Assembly: GCF_030209575.1 (NCBI RefSeq)
Contig: NZ_JARVRS010000001.1
Span: forward strand, 620,001-684,000
Length of the DNA stretch: 64,000 bases
Direction: 5' to 3'
Source of the DNA: Leifsonia sp. fls2-241-R2A-40a
Lineage (GTDB): Bacteria > Actinomycetota > Actinomycetes > Actinomycetales > Microbacteriaceae
How positions within the stretch are numbered: position 1 is the first letter of the stretch; each line of letters begins with the position of its first letter. Position numbers and translations under genes: made by a program. Positions 16,999-25,933 of the stretch are shown piece after piece. A model generated the notes under the pieces. That model did not search any database. It had not been told where the DNA came from and saw only the letters and a list, made by a program, of their open reading frames with translations.

Positions 16999-18117
16999 AT
17001 GTCATCTACAGAGCACACCATCAGCGCGCCCGGATTCACTATCGAGCCGCTCGTCGTCCCGGACAGCGTCGACGCGGCGGATGCCGCGGACTTCATCGCG
17101 ATGGCCGCGGTGAGGAGCAGCGTCGAAGCGGAGCAGCGCGGGGATGCATCGGCCGAGGTCATGACCGCGGCCGACCTGCTGCCCGCGTGGAAGGACCCGT
17201 CACGGCAGATGACCGGAGTCGTCGCCAAGGTCGACGGGCGCGTGGTCGCCCGGGCGAACCTGGCGCTTCCCGTCGGGGCCAGCGAGTGCTGGGGCGCGGT
17301 GTCCGTCCTCCCGGGGTTCCGAGGGCGCGGCATCGGCTCGGCGCTGTACGACCGGCTCGAGCGCATGGCGCGGGATGCCGGGCGCACGACCATCCAGAAC
17401 CAGACGACGTTCCCCGCGGGCACGGAGGGCCCCACCCTCCCGGCGCCGACGGGGTTCGGTTCCGTGCCGCTCGCCCTCGGGTCGACCCGGTTCCTGCAGC
17501 GTCAGGGGTTCTCGCTCGAACAGGTGGGTCGCGTCAGCGCGCTGCCCCTGCCGCTCGATGCCGCTGCGTTCTCCGCCCGCATGGAGGTGGCGGTGGCGGC
17601 AGCCTCCGGCTACCGGACGGTCTCCTGGCAGCGACGCACACCCGAGGAGTGGCTCGAGGCGCTCGCCCTGCTGCACACCAGGATGAGCACCGACGCACCC
17701 AACGCGGGCATGCAGCAGACGGAAGACGTCTGGACGGTCGAACGGGTCCGGGAGTTCGACGACCTGTGGGCGGACAGCCCCCGCACCGCGCTCACCACCA
17801 TCGCGGTCGAAGAGGCGACGGGAGAGGCCGCCGGGTTCACGCAGCTCGAGGTGCCCGCCGAGCCGGACCGCCCGGCCGAGCAGACGGACACGCTGGTGCT
17901 GCGCGAGCACCGCGGACGCCGGCTCGGGATGCTGATGAAACTCACCAACCTGCGCCGACTCACGGCCCTGTTCCCCGCCTGGCGGAGCGTGGAGACGGTG
18001 AACGCCGAGGAGAACCGCCCCATGCTCGACGTCAACGAGTCGATCGGCTTCACCGCGGTCGCCTACGTAGCGGGGTGGCGCAAGGACATAGGAGCGGGGA
18101 CCACGGGTATGGAGTGA
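16999..18117 (+). CDS. GNAT N-acetyltransferase, tandem domains
   Basis: 372 residues with two GNAT folds. The first has acetyl-CoA loop RGRGIGSAL at about residue 110, the second HRGRRLGMLMK at about 310. The N-terminal start is fixed by AGAGGAA six bases before ATG. Substrate unknown; related two-domain GNATs act on small amines or antibiotics. It shares a 199-base divergent gap with dodecin in which TTGTCA (16885-16890) and a CACAG/CTGTG inverted pair (16889-16907) are seen. Confidence 0.85.
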   Translation: MSSTEHTISAPGFTIEPLVVPDSVDAADAADFIAMAAVRSSVEAEQRGDASAEVMTAADLLPAWKDPSRQMTGVVAKVDGRVVARANLALPVGASECWGAVSVLPGFRGRGIGSALYDRLERMARDAGRTTIQNQTTFPAGTEGPTLPAPTGFGSVPLALGSTRFLQRQGFSLEQVGRVSALPLPLDAAAFSARMEVAVAAASGYRTVSWQRRTPEEWLEALALLHTRMSTDAPNAGMQQTEDVWTVERVREFDDLWADSPRTALTTIAVEEATGEAAGFTQLEVPAEPDRPAEQTDTLVLREHRGRRLGMLMKLTNLRRLTALFPAWRSVETVNAEENRPMLDVNESIGFTAVAYVAGWRKDIGAGTTGME

Positions 18118-18195
18118 TCGCCGCCGTCCGGACGACCGTTGCGGCCACGGGCCGGGCGTGGTTGCATCACCCGCGTACCCCGGGGAGGAACGAGC

Positions 18196-19149
18196 ATGAG
18201 CAGAGACGACATCCTGACCGCGGATGGTGCCCATCCACTCTTCATCCTGGCGATGGACCACCGCGATTCGCTGGTGAAGCACGTCTACGGCATCGACGGC
18301 GAACCGACCGCGGACGACGATCGGCGCATCGCCGCGGACAAGCTGGCGGTGTTCCAGGGAGCTGCGGCTGCGCGCGACCGTCTGCCTGCGGGACGGCCCG
18401 GCGTCCTCGTCGACGAACGGTATGGCGCGGAGGTGGCACGAGCCGCACGCGACGCGGGCTTTGCACTCATCATGCCGATCGAGCGTTCGGGTCAGGACTT
18501 CTTCCGGCTCGAGTACGGCGACTTCGACTCGACCGAGTGGCTCGACCGCCTGGCCGCGTTCGCTCCGGACGCGGCCAAGGTGCTCGTCAGAGACAATCCC
18601 GGTTTCGACAGCGAGCAGAGACGACTGCAGCAGGACCATCTCGCGCAGGTGAGCACCCGTCTTCGTGAGGCCGGCATCCCCCTGATCATCGAGCTGCTCG
18701 TCCCTGACGCCGCGCCGCACCCGGCCGACGACTACGACGATGCCGTCCGCCCGGGGCTCACCGTCGACCTCCTCCGCGAATTCCGTGCGCACGGGGTGGA
18801 GCCGGACATCTGGAAGCTGGAGGGGTACGACGCCTCTCGCGACGCCGCTCTCGTGTCCGAGACGGCCCGGGAAGGCGGCCGGTCCCACGTCCGCTGCATC
18901 GTTCTGGGACGCGACTCGGACGAGCAGCACCTGGATCGCTGGCTGCGGGTCGCTGCGCCGGTCGACGGGTTCGTCGGCTATGCGATCGGCCGCAGCATCT
19001 GGGAGCAGCCGCTCACCGACGAGCTCGCCGGCCGGATCGACCGCAGCGAACTGCAGCGCAGGGTCGGAGAGTCCTACGTCCATTACTCGGGCGTCTACGC
19101 GAACGCTGCGCATGTTCGGGATGCGAACCCGGCGGGGGCGACAGCCTGA
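18196..19149 (+). CDS. Stand-alone DUF2090 (IolC C-terminal/aldolase-like) protein
   Basis: 317 residues. Matches the class I aldolase-like DUF2090 domain that is usually fused behind 5-dehydro-2-deoxygluconokinase (IolC): FILAMDHRDSL at the start, VDERYG, KVLVRDNP, IIELLVPDA, DIWKLEGYDA with the likely Schiff-base lysine, and GYAIGRSIWEQPL. The kinase half is absent and there is no inositol gene nearby. By analogy it may cleave a phosphorylated keto-sugar acid. ATG is preceded by GGAGG at seven bases. It follows the GNAT gene by 78 bases. Confidence 0.8.
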   Translation: MSRDDILTADGAHPLFILAMDHRDSLVKHVYGIDGEPTADDDRRIAADKLAVFQGAAAARDRLPAGRPGVLVDERYGAEVARAARDAGFALIMPIERSGQDFFRLEYGDFDSTEWLDRLAAFAPDAAKVLVRDNPGFDSEQRRLQQDHLAQVSTRLREAGIPLIIELLVPDAAPHPADDYDDAVRPGLTVDLLREFRAHGVEPDIWKLEGYDASRDAALVSETAREGGRSHVRCIVLGRDSDEQHLDRWLRVAAPVDGFVGYAIGRSIWEQPLTDELAGRIDRSELQRRVGESYVHYSGVYANAAHVRDANPAGATA

Positions 19150-19244
19150 CAAGAGTCTGAGCGTGGCTGGACCGTCCCGGCGAAGCGGTCTACCGTCCGA
19201 CATCGGTCTATGCCGCTCCTTGCATGCACCGCGGAAGGAATGTC

Positions 19245-20528
19245 TTGTCCCTCAGCCTGTCCTCGTCCCCCCAGCTCAGCGCACGGTTCTCGCCGGACGC
19301 GACCGGAGAGCTGATCGTCGACGGCGTCCGCGAGGACTTCGTGGAGGAGAGCACGCAACGCGTGCGGGAGGCGGTGCTCGGCCGGGTGGGGGAGATCGCC
19401 GCTGCGGCGGGCAGGCCCGTGCGGTTGACGGTCTCCGACGAGGAGGGCGACTGGCTGCTCGCCGTGCAGCCGGACGGCAGCATCGTGGATGAGGAGGCGC
19501 TGTCCGCAGGTCCCGAACCGGAGCACGTCCCCGCACTCTTCCGGGCGGCTCCTCCCCTGGAGGTGCTCCCGGACGACGCTCCCCCGCAGAACGCTTCGCG
19601 CGAGGCCCCCGCCCGGGAGTCGTTCCTCCGGGTCGAGCGCACGCGCCCCGACCGCGCCCGGCAGGGGATGCGAGGCGCCCTCGCACGCGCCGGCGTCCCT
19701 CTCGGGCCGTCGGCGGCGGAGTTGCGCGAGCGCGCCGAGCTGGATGCGGTGAGCCGCCACTGGGCAGGCCCGCGCACCATCGCGATCGTCAACGGCAAGG
19801 GCGGCGCCAACAAGACGCCGACCACGGCGCTCCTGTCGGCCGTGTTCGCGCGCAACGGCGGCTCCGGCGTGCTCGCCTGGGACAACAACGAGACCCGCGG
19901 GACGCTCGGCTGGCGCACCGAGAAGGACGACCACGACGCGACGGTCCAGTCACTGCTTCCCGCGACGGACGTCCTCATGTCGGCAGGCGCGCGCACGGCT
20001 GACATCGGGCACTACATGCACCACCAGAACGCGGACAAGTACGACGTGCTCCGGTCGAACCCGACGATGCTCGCCACGGAGCAGCGCATCTCGAGCGCCG
20101 ACTTCGACCGTCTCCACGCCGTCGCCACCAAGTTCTACCGGCTCGTCATCATCGACAGCGGCAACGACGAGTCGGCCGAACGATGGCTGCGGATGATCGA
20201 CCACACCGACCAGCTCGTCATCGCGACCACCGCGCTCGGCGAGCACGCGGAAGCCGGGGCCCTGCTCCTCGAGGCACTGATGCAGCGGGATGCGCATTCT
20301 GCCCGGCTGGCGCGCGAAGCCGTCGTCATCGTCTCCCAGTCCGAGCGCACCGGACCGGCGTCCGAGGTGCGGAGGGTGGCGACGGGCTTCGAGCCGCTCG
20401 CCCGGCGCGCGGTGACCATCCCATTCGACCCGGAGATGCACGGCGGCCGGCTGTCGTTCGAGTCGCTCGCGCCGCGCACCCGTCGCGCCTGGCTGCATGC
20501 GGCCGCCGCCGTCGCCGAGGGTCTCTGA
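19245..20528 (+). CDS. ParA/MinD-like ATPase with atypical Walker A
   Basis: 427 residues from a TTG start with GGAAGG six bases upstream (ATG at 19224 has no ribosome site). The first 175 residues are a poorly recognised region with a beta-rich start and acidic linker. The ATPase half begins TIAIVNGKGG (about 179-187) and has the deviant signature lysine, but where KGGxGKT is expected it reads KGGANKTPT (185-193), with Asn189 for glycine. Walker A' (VLAWDNNETRG) and LVIIDSGND follow. ParA/MinD proteins of this general type occur near type VII secretion genes in actinobacteria, but none are seen here. Function unassigned. Confidence 0.78.
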   Translation: MSLSLSSSPQLSARFSPDATGELIVDGVREDFVEESTQRVREAVLGRVGEIAAAAGRPVRLTVSDEEGDWLLAVQPDGSIVDEEALSAGPEPEHVPALFRAAPPLEVLPDDAPPQNASREAPARESFLRVERTRPDRARQGMRGALARAGVPLGPSAAELRERAELDAVSRHWAGPRTIAIVNGKGGANKTPTTALLSAVFARNGGSGVLAWDNNETRGTLGWRTEKDDHDATVQSLLPATDVLMSAGARTADIGHYMHHQNADKYDVLRSNPTMLATEQRISSADFDRLHAVATKFYRLVIIDSGNDESAERWLRMIDHTDQLVIATTALGEHAEAGALLLEALMQRDAHSARLAREAVVIVSQSERTGPASEVRRVATGFEPLARRAVTIPFDPEMHGGRLSFESLAPRTRRAWLHAAAAVAEGL

Positions 20529-20702
20529 CATGTTCGCTAAGCGGTGGTGAAGGAGAATCGGTCGGCACCTCTCCTGCGTTGGCGCACCCCGATCCCACGC
20601 GAGACCGCGCACGACAACCGCAGGCCCAGCGGCGCACCCCGCGAACGGGTGTCCCCCAAAATGCCGCTACCGCCCCGGCTCGGGATCGGTCAGGCTCATT
20701 GG

Positions 20703-21269
20703 GTGAGCGAGGCGACTGACGTGGACAGGGATGCGGGATCGACCCGCGAGACCGTCCTGCGTCCGCACCGCCACCTGTTCCTCCGCGGCATCATCGCGGT
20801 CCTCGCCCTCACCACTCCGGTCTTCGCCGTCCTCTACTGGCTGACCATCCCGACGCAGGCCTGGCCGTTCGTCCTCGTCGCGCACCTGATCGTGATCGCG
20901 GCCACCGTCGTCGGCGTCACCTCGTTTTTGAGCACCACGATCACTCTGGGGCCGGGAGGTGTGCGCGAGCGCGGATTCTTCGGGCGCACGGTGCGCGTCG
21001 GACCGGGCGAGGCCGGAGCGGCCATTCTGGTGAAGGTGTACGAGGGCAGCACCCTCGATGTCCTCCCGCAGTTCTTCGTCGCGTCCCGCCAGGGCCGGCT
21101 CCTCATCCGGATGCGCGGCCAGTTCTGGTCCGAGGACGACATGGAGCGCGTGGCGGAGGAGCTCGACATCCCCGTGACCCGCCCCGAAGAGCCGATGACG
21201 CCGAACCAGCTGCGCCGCACCTGGCCGCGCCTGATGTACTGGTTCGAGCGCTTCCCCTTCGGCCGCTGA
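20703..21269 (+). CDS. Hypothetical membrane protein
   Basis: 188 residues. Two membrane segments (about residues 30-48 and 54-75) are followed by a soluble part with a short beta-rich pattern (TITLGPGGVRERGFFGRTVRV), resembling PH-like bacterial membrane domains; I do not assign a family. GTG at 20703 sits after CAGGCT with six bases between, a possible leaderless start; upstream in-frame ATG at 20544 would add a charged, low-complexity stretch. The gap 20529-20702 holds only an 11-base direct repeat (20581-20591, 20631-20641). Confidence 0.65.
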   Translation: MSEATDVDRDAGSTRETVLRPHRHLFLRGIIAVLALTTPVFAVLYWLTIPTQAWPFVLVAHLIVIAATVVGVTSFLSTTITLGPGGVRERGFFGRTVRVGPGEAGAAILVKVYEGSTLDVLPQFFVASRQGRLLIRMRGQFWSEDDMERVAEELDIPVTRPEEPMTPNQLRRTWPRLMYWFERFPFGR

Positions 21270-21304
21270 CCGCCTCAGCGCTGCGAGCGTGCCAGGATGG
21301 CCGC

Positions 21305-22135
21305 GTGACCACGCGCGCCGATGCCGAGCCGCTCAGCAAAGGGCTCCTCACGCCTGTGCGGGAAGTCCCCGGTGCGGGCGCTCCCGTGAGGATCGTGAGG
21401 CGGGCACCCACCGGGCGGGCCGCCGCCTTCGTGCGGCACTACTGGCTGCCGCGCTGGGATCTCACGCTCACGGGGCCGCTTCGTCAGGACGTGCTGGAGT
21501 ATCCGACGGCGAACCTCGTGGTCGAGCGCAGAGCCGCAGCGCTGCATCGCGCGCACCGCGGGATGAGTTCCCGCGTGCTCGAGGATCGTGGATGGGCGTT
21601 CGGCGTGCTCCTGAATCCTGGAGTCGCACGCGGCTGGACCGGCGTAACCGTGCGGAGCCTGCCGTGGATCCTCCCGCTGGAGCGACTGGTCGTGCCGGGC
21701 ACTGCCGCCATGCGGGAGCAGGTCCGGGAGCGGATGGAGGCCGGCGACGACGCCAGCGCCGTGGAGGCCTTCGAGGCGTGGCTGGATGGGCTGCCCGAGC
21801 CTGACGATGACGCGCGGCTCGTGGACCGGATCGTCGCAGCGGTCGAGGCCGACCGTGAACTCCTGCGCGTCGAACAGCTGGCGGACCGCTTCGGCGTGGG
21901 CGTCCGTCACCTGCAGCGCCTGGTCGCCGGCCACATCGGCTTCGGGCCGAAGTGGCTGATCCAGCGCTACCGGCTGCAGGAGGCGGCCGCCGCCCTGCGC
22001 ACGGCTGGGGCGCCGTCGCTCGCGCAGCTCGCGGCGGAGCTGGGCTACGCCGACCAGGCCCACTTCAGCCGCGAGTTCCGGGCGGTCATCGGCTCCACCC
22101 CCGGCGGCTATGCTGCGGCGGAGCGACCGCGGTGA
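21305..22135 (+). CDS. AraC-family transcriptional regulator
   Basis: 276 residues. The N-terminal half resembles the DUF6597 sensor region (FVRHYWLPRWDL, LEYPTANLVVE); the C-terminal 90 residues are the double helix-turn-helix (EQLADRFGVGVRHLQRLVAG and LAQLAAELGYADQAHFSREF). GTG start with CAGGAT six bases upstream. Its stop overlaps the next start (GTGA), so it is translationally coupled to the kinase gene and may control it. Confidence 0.9.
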   Translation: MTTRADAEPLSKGLLTPVREVPGAGAPVRIVRRAPTGRAAAFVRHYWLPRWDLTLTGPLRQDVLEYPTANLVVERRAAALHRAHRGMSSRVLEDRGWAFGVLLNPGVARGWTGVTVRSLPWILPLERLVVPGTAAMREQVRERMEAGDDASAVEAFEAWLDGLPEPDDDARLVDRIVAAVEADRELLRVEQLADRFGVGVRHLQRLVAGHIGFGPKWLIQRYRLQEAAAALRTAGAPSLAQLAAELGYADQAHFSREFRAVIGSTPGGYAAAERPR

Positions 22136-22980
22136 TCGAGCAGGATGCGCTGCTCGCGCCGTGGCGCGAGCGCTGGGGCCTCGAGGCCGACGGCGAGGCC
22201 TTGACCACAGCATCGAGCGTTCTGCAGCCGGTTCGCCGCGGACACGATCGGCTCTTCCTCAAGCTGGCCGCCTCGCCGGAGGAGCGCGCCGGGAACGCGG
22301 TGTTGACCTGGTGGCGCGGGCACGGGGCCGCCGCCGTGCTCGAATCCGACGAGAACGCGGTGCTGGTGGAGCGAGCGATGGGAGGCGGCGACCTGGCCGA
22401 GCTCGCCAGGAGCGGACCCGACGGAGACGACGGAGCGACGCGCATCCTGTGCAGGACCGGGACGACCGTGCACGGGACGTTCGACCGGCCGCGCCCGGAC
22501 GGGCTGTTCAGTCTGCGGCGATGGTTTCGCGACCTCCTCGACCGCGCAGCATCCCCCTCCAGCGCGGACGGTCTCTTCGCGGATGCCGCGGCCGTCGCCG
22601 ACGACCTGCTGGCGCACCCGGCCGGTGATGTCGTGCTGCACGGCGACCTCCACCACGGCAACGTGCTCGACTTCGGCGAGCGCGGGTGGCTGGCGATCGA
22701 CCCGAAGCCGGTGCACGGCGACCCCGGGTTCGACGTGGCGAACATCCTGTGCAATCCGGATCCGCAGGTGGCGTTGCGTGCCGACCGGCTCGAGCGCACG
22801 GTCGCGGTGATCGCCCAGGAGACCGGGATGACGCCCCAGCGGGTCCTCCAGTGGGGGCTCGCCTGGGGCGCCCTGTCGGCGACCTGGGCTGCTCTGGACG
22901 GCGCGCCGACCGGGTCCTCGGGTGCGGCGGGTGCCGCCGCGGGAGTCGCTCGGCGCGCGAGGGCGCTGCTCGCGCCCTGA
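22132..22980 (+). CDS. Aminoglycoside/hydroxyurea phosphotransferase-like kinase (APH(6) type)
   Basis: 282 residues of the family that includes streptomycin 6-kinases. Seen: WWRGHGAAAVLES in the N-lobe, catalytic loop HGDLHHGN (170-177), and DPKPVHGDPGFDVAN carrying the metal-binding Asp. Members phosphorylate streptomycin or hydroxyurea, but many chromosomal ones have no proven substrate, so resistance is not shown. Coupled to the AraC gene by a four-base overlap. Confidence 0.87.
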   Translation: MIEQDALLAPWRERWGLEADGEALTTASSVLQPVRRGHDRLFLKLAASPEERAGNAVLTWWRGHGAAAVLESDENAVLVERAMGGGDLAELARSGPDGDDGATRILCRTGTTVHGTFDRPRPDGLFSLRRWFRDLLDRAASPSSADGLFADAAAVADDLLAHPAGDVVLHGDLHHGNVLDFGERGWLAIDPKPVHGDPGFDVANILCNPDPQVALRADRLERTVAVIAQETGMTPQRVLQWGLAWGALSATWAALDGAPTGSSGAAGAAAGVARRARALLAP

Positions 22981-23002
22981 GGCCGGGGGCGAGCGTCGCG
23001 GC

Positions 23003-23218
23003 CTACTTGTACGGCGCCCACTCCTCGAGGTCGTACTCGAGTTCGACACCGTCGTAGTGGCGCACGACCCACGTGCGGCCGTCGCCGCCGACGAACTGTC
23101 CGCGCGCCGTCTCGGCTATCCACCCGTCGCCGCTGTGGCGCCAGCGGACCATGCCGACATGCTCGCGAAGACGCGGCAGGTGCGGCGGATGCAGGTACTC
23201 GTCGTCGGACATGATCAC
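23003..23218 (-). CDS. Small hypothetical protein, paralogue of the one at 52145
   Basis: 71 residues from GTG with GAGGGG six bases upstream; ATG two codons later (23212) is an alternative. The pattern VxMVRWxxSxDGWxxET, then W-V and L-x-EW near the end, matches the 68-residue protein at 52145-52351 over its whole core. No family recognised; no membrane segment. Convergent with the phosphotransferase gene. Confidence 0.65.
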   Translation of the reverse strand: MIMSDDEYLHPPHLPRLREHVGMVRWRHSGDGWIAETARGQFVGGDGRTWVVRHYDGVELEYDLEEWAPYK

Positions 23219-23294
23219 AACCGTCCCCTCGATCACGGTCAGAGCCCCATCTGTCTACCGCACGCGGGTCGCCGCTAACAGGGGTGATTTCCGT

Positions 23295-25163
23295 TCACCG
23301 GCGCCGGCGTGTGCCGAAGATGCCCTCCACCACGCTGCCCAGGATGTCGCGTGTGGCTTTCGATCCGAGCACCTGCTCCAGCACGGTCTTGTCCGCGCGG
23401 GACGACGAGCGGCGCGCGGTCGTGCGCGGCGCCGTCTGGCGGAGGATGCGCTCGTACTCCTTCTGCGCCTGGCGCTGGGCCGCATCCTGGGCTTTCGCGT
23501 CGGCTTTGGCCTGCGCGTCGGCCTGCTTCGCCGCCGCGGCCGCCGCTTTCGCTGCCTCGGCGTCCGCCTGCGCCTTCGCCGCTGCCGCCGCCGCTGCGTC
23601 CAGCTTCCGGCCCAGCATCTCCCGGGCGGAGTCGCGGTCGAGCGGGGTGCCGTACTTCGCCTGCAACGGGGAGGCGGCGATCGTCGCCTCCACCTGCTGG
23701 TCGGGCGCGGGCGACATGGAACCCTGGGGCGCCCGGAGGCGCGTCCAGGCGACCGGGGTCGGCGCACCCTTCTCGTTCATGACGGTCACGATCGCCTCGC
23801 CGGTGCCGAGCGACTGGAGCACCTGCGCGAGGTCGTAGCCGGAGGTCGGATAGGTGGACACAGTGGCCTTCAGCGCCTTCGCGTCGTCGGGCGTGAACGC
23901 ACGCAGCTGATGCTGGACGCGCGAACCCAGCTGCGCGAGCACGTCGGAGGGCACGTCCTTCGGCGTCTGAGTGACGAAGAAGATGCCGACGCCCTTCGAC
24001 CGGATCAGCCGGACGGTCTGCGTGATGGAGGCGAGGAAATCCTTCGACGCGTCGCGGAACAGCAGATGCGCCTCGTCGAAGAAGAACACGAGCTTCGGTT
24101 TGTCGAGGTCGCCCACCTCCGGCAGGTCGTTGAAGAGGTCGGCCAGCAGCCACATGAGGAACGTCGAGAACAGAGCCGGCTTGTCCTGGACTCCCGGGAC
24201 CTCCAGCAGACTGACGACGCCGGTGCCGTCGGGTGCCAGCCGGAGGAACTCGGCCGTGTCGATCTCGGGCTCGCCGAAGAACGCGTCGGCCCCCTGATCG
24301 GCGAAGGCGATCAGTTCGCGAAGGATCACGCCGACAGTCGCGCCGGACAGGCCGCCGAGGCCGGCGAGTTCCTGTTTGCCTTCGTCGCCGGAGAGATAGG
24401 TGAGCACGGCGCGCAGATCGCCAAGGTCGAGCAGCGGCAGACCAGCCTGCTCCGCGTAGTGGAAGACGAGGCCGAGGCTCGACTCCTGCGTCTCGTTCAA
24501 CCCCAGCACCTTGGACAGCAGCAGGGGGCCGAAGCCGGCGATCGTGGCGCGGACCGGGATGCCGCGGCCGACGCCGCCCAGGGAGAAGAACTCGGTGGTC
24601 GCTGCGTGCGGGGCCCAGTCCTGTCCGATGCCGCGGGTGCGTTCGAGCAGCTTGTCGCTCGACGCGCCCGGCGTTGCGATGCCGGACAGGTCTCCCTTGA
24701 TGTCGGCGGCGAAGACCGGGACGCCCGCAGCGGCCAGCTGCTCGGCGAGCACCTGCAGCGTCTTGGTCTTGCCGGTTCCGGTCGCGCCGGCGACCAGACC
24801 GTGCCGGTTGGTCATCCCGATCGGGATGCGGATGGGGACGTCGGCCAGGGGGTCTCCGTTGACGAGCGCACCCAGCTCGAGCACGGCGCCGTCGAACGAG
24901 TACCCGGTGCGCACCGCATCCACCTCGGCCGCATCGAGGGGGCCGTTCGGGGATGCGGTGGGCGCGGTCGGAGCCGGCGCCGTCGCCGCAGCAGCCGCCC
25001 GCGCCGCCTCGGCTCGCGCCGCCTCCGCCTGCGCCTCGGCCGCGGCCGACGCCTCCTGCGCCTTCCGGACGGCTTCCGCCGCCTCGGCCTGCAACCGTTC
25101 CGCCTCATCCGCCGCGGCCGCAGCCGCCGCCTGCGCCTTCGCCAGCGCGTCCGCGTCGCTCAT
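23295..25163 (-). CDS. HerA-like ATPase (DUF853)
   Basis: 622 residues. A 75-residue Ala/Glu-rich coiled coil leads into the HerA/FtsK-type ATPase: Walker A GATGTGKT (126-133), DIKGDLSG, Walker B FFFDEAHLL, and FVTQTPKDVP. An Ala/Lys-rich coiled segment and a short basic end (GTRRRR) close the chain. HerA relatives pump DNA, but the role of this bacterial group is not settled; no nuclease partner (NurA) lies nearby. ATG is seven bases after TAGAGT, which contains the stop codon of the upstream PAP2 gene. Confidence 0.92.
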   Translation of the reverse strand: MSDADALAKAQAAAAAAADEAERLQAEAAEAVRKAQEASAAAEAQAEAARAEAARAAAAATAPAPTAPTASPNGPLDAAEVDAVRTGYSFDGAVLELGALVNGDPLADVPIRIPIGMTNRHGLVAGATGTGKTKTLQVLAEQLAAAGVPVFAADIKGDLSGIATPGASSDKLLERTRGIGQDWAPHAATTEFFSLGGVGRGIPVRATIAGFGPLLLSKVLGLNETQESSLGLVFHYAEQAGLPLLDLGDLRAVLTYLSGDEGKQELAGLGGLSGATVGVILRELIAFADQGADAFFGEPEIDTAEFLRLAPDGTGVVSLLEVPGVQDKPALFSTFLMWLLADLFNDLPEVGDLDKPKLVFFFDEAHLLFRDASKDFLASITQTVRLIRSKGVGIFFVTQTPKDVPSDVLAQLGSRVQHQLRAFTPDDAKALKATVSTYPTSGYDLAQVLQSLGTGEAIVTVMNEKGAPTPVAWTRLRAPQGSMSPAPDQQVEATIAASPLQAKYGTPLDRDSAREMLGRKLDAAAAAAAKAQADAEAAKAAAAAAKQADAQAKADAKAQDAAQRQAQKEYERILRQTAPRTTARRSSSRADKTVLEQVLGSKATRDILGSVVEGIFGTRRRR

Positions 25164-25170
25164 GCGGGCA

Positions 25171-25176
25171 ACTCTA
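25171..25176 (-). promoter_or_regulatory. -10 box of herA-like gene overlapping the PAP2 stop codon
   Basis: TAGAGT on the minus strand; its first three bases (25176-25174) are the TAG stop of the preceding gene, and the ATG of the next gene follows after seven bases. This gives the second gene its own leaderless start within a nominal operon. Confidence 0.5.
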
Positions 25177-25890
25177 CTGACGGGCCGAACGGGCCAGGAA
25201 GAACGGATGCGGTTCTATCGCCTCCAGCGCCAGACGGTGAGCGAGCGGCGTCCACACGATGACCGCGACACCCGCGCCGAGGATGAGTCCGCCGACCGTG
25301 TCGCTGATCCAGTGGGCACCGAGATAGGTGCGGCTGGCGGCCATCAGCACCGCCCAGGCGACGCCGATCACCCACACCCACACCCGGGGGAAGAGGATGC
25401 CGAGCACCACGACCATGGTCGCCGCATTCGCCGTATGCCCGGACGGGAATGAACCGGTATCGGCGTGCACGAGGATCTCCGTCGGCCGGGCCCGGTCGAC
25501 CGTGTGCTTCAACAGCTGCACCAGCGCCACCGACACGATGCTCGCGATCGCGAAGAACGCCGCCCCCCAGGGCCTGCGGAATGCGAGCAGCAGCAGGAAG
25601 ATCAGCAACGGGACCACGAACGAGCCGATGATGCCGCCGCCGGCGTAGTTGAAGAACAGGGCGGGGCCGAGCCACAGCGGGGAGCGGTGCTCGACGATCT
25701 CGCCCATCCACTCGGTGTCGAGCGCGAACGGCTCCTTCGGCCGGAGCGCGATGATCACGCCGAGGACCACCACCACGACGACCCCCACGGATGCCGCGAC
25801 GACGGGCCAGCGGCGCGTGACGCGCGCGGCGCCGGCGACATCGTGGCCCTCGGCCTCCTCGGGCGGGACGGCGGGCTGTGGAGCGCTCAT
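25174..25890 (-). CDS. PAP2-family phosphatase, membrane protein
   Basis: 238 residues, about six membrane segments. The three acid phosphatase motifs are present: KHTVDRARP, then SFPSGHTANA, and SRTYLGAHWISDTVGG. Such enzymes dephosphorylate undecaprenyl or phosphatidyl phosphates at the membrane. Start ATG follows TACCTT by six bases. Upstream of the HerA-like gene on the same strand. Confidence 0.92.
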   Translation of the reverse strand: MSAPQPAVPPEEAEGHDVAGAARVTRRWPVVAASVGVVVVVVLGVIIALRPKEPFALDTEWMGEIVEHRSPLWLGPALFFNYAGGGIIGSFVVPLLIFLLLLAFRRPWGAAFFAIASIVSVALVQLLKHTVDRARPTEILVHADTGSFPSGHTANAATMVVVLGILFPRVWVWVIGVAWAVLMAASRTYLGAHWISDTVGGLILGAGVAVIVWTPLAHRLALEAIEPHPFFLARSARQ

Positions 25891-25896
25891 GCCGTC

Positions 25897-25902
25897 AAGG
25901 TA
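25897..25902 (-). promoter_or_regulatory. -10 box of PAP2 gene, leaderless arrangement
   Basis: TACCTT on the minus strand six bases before ATG 25890; no ribosome site visible. Confidence 0.4.
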
Positions 25903-25933
25903 CCCGCGGCGGCATGCGCGGCCAAGGGAGTGC

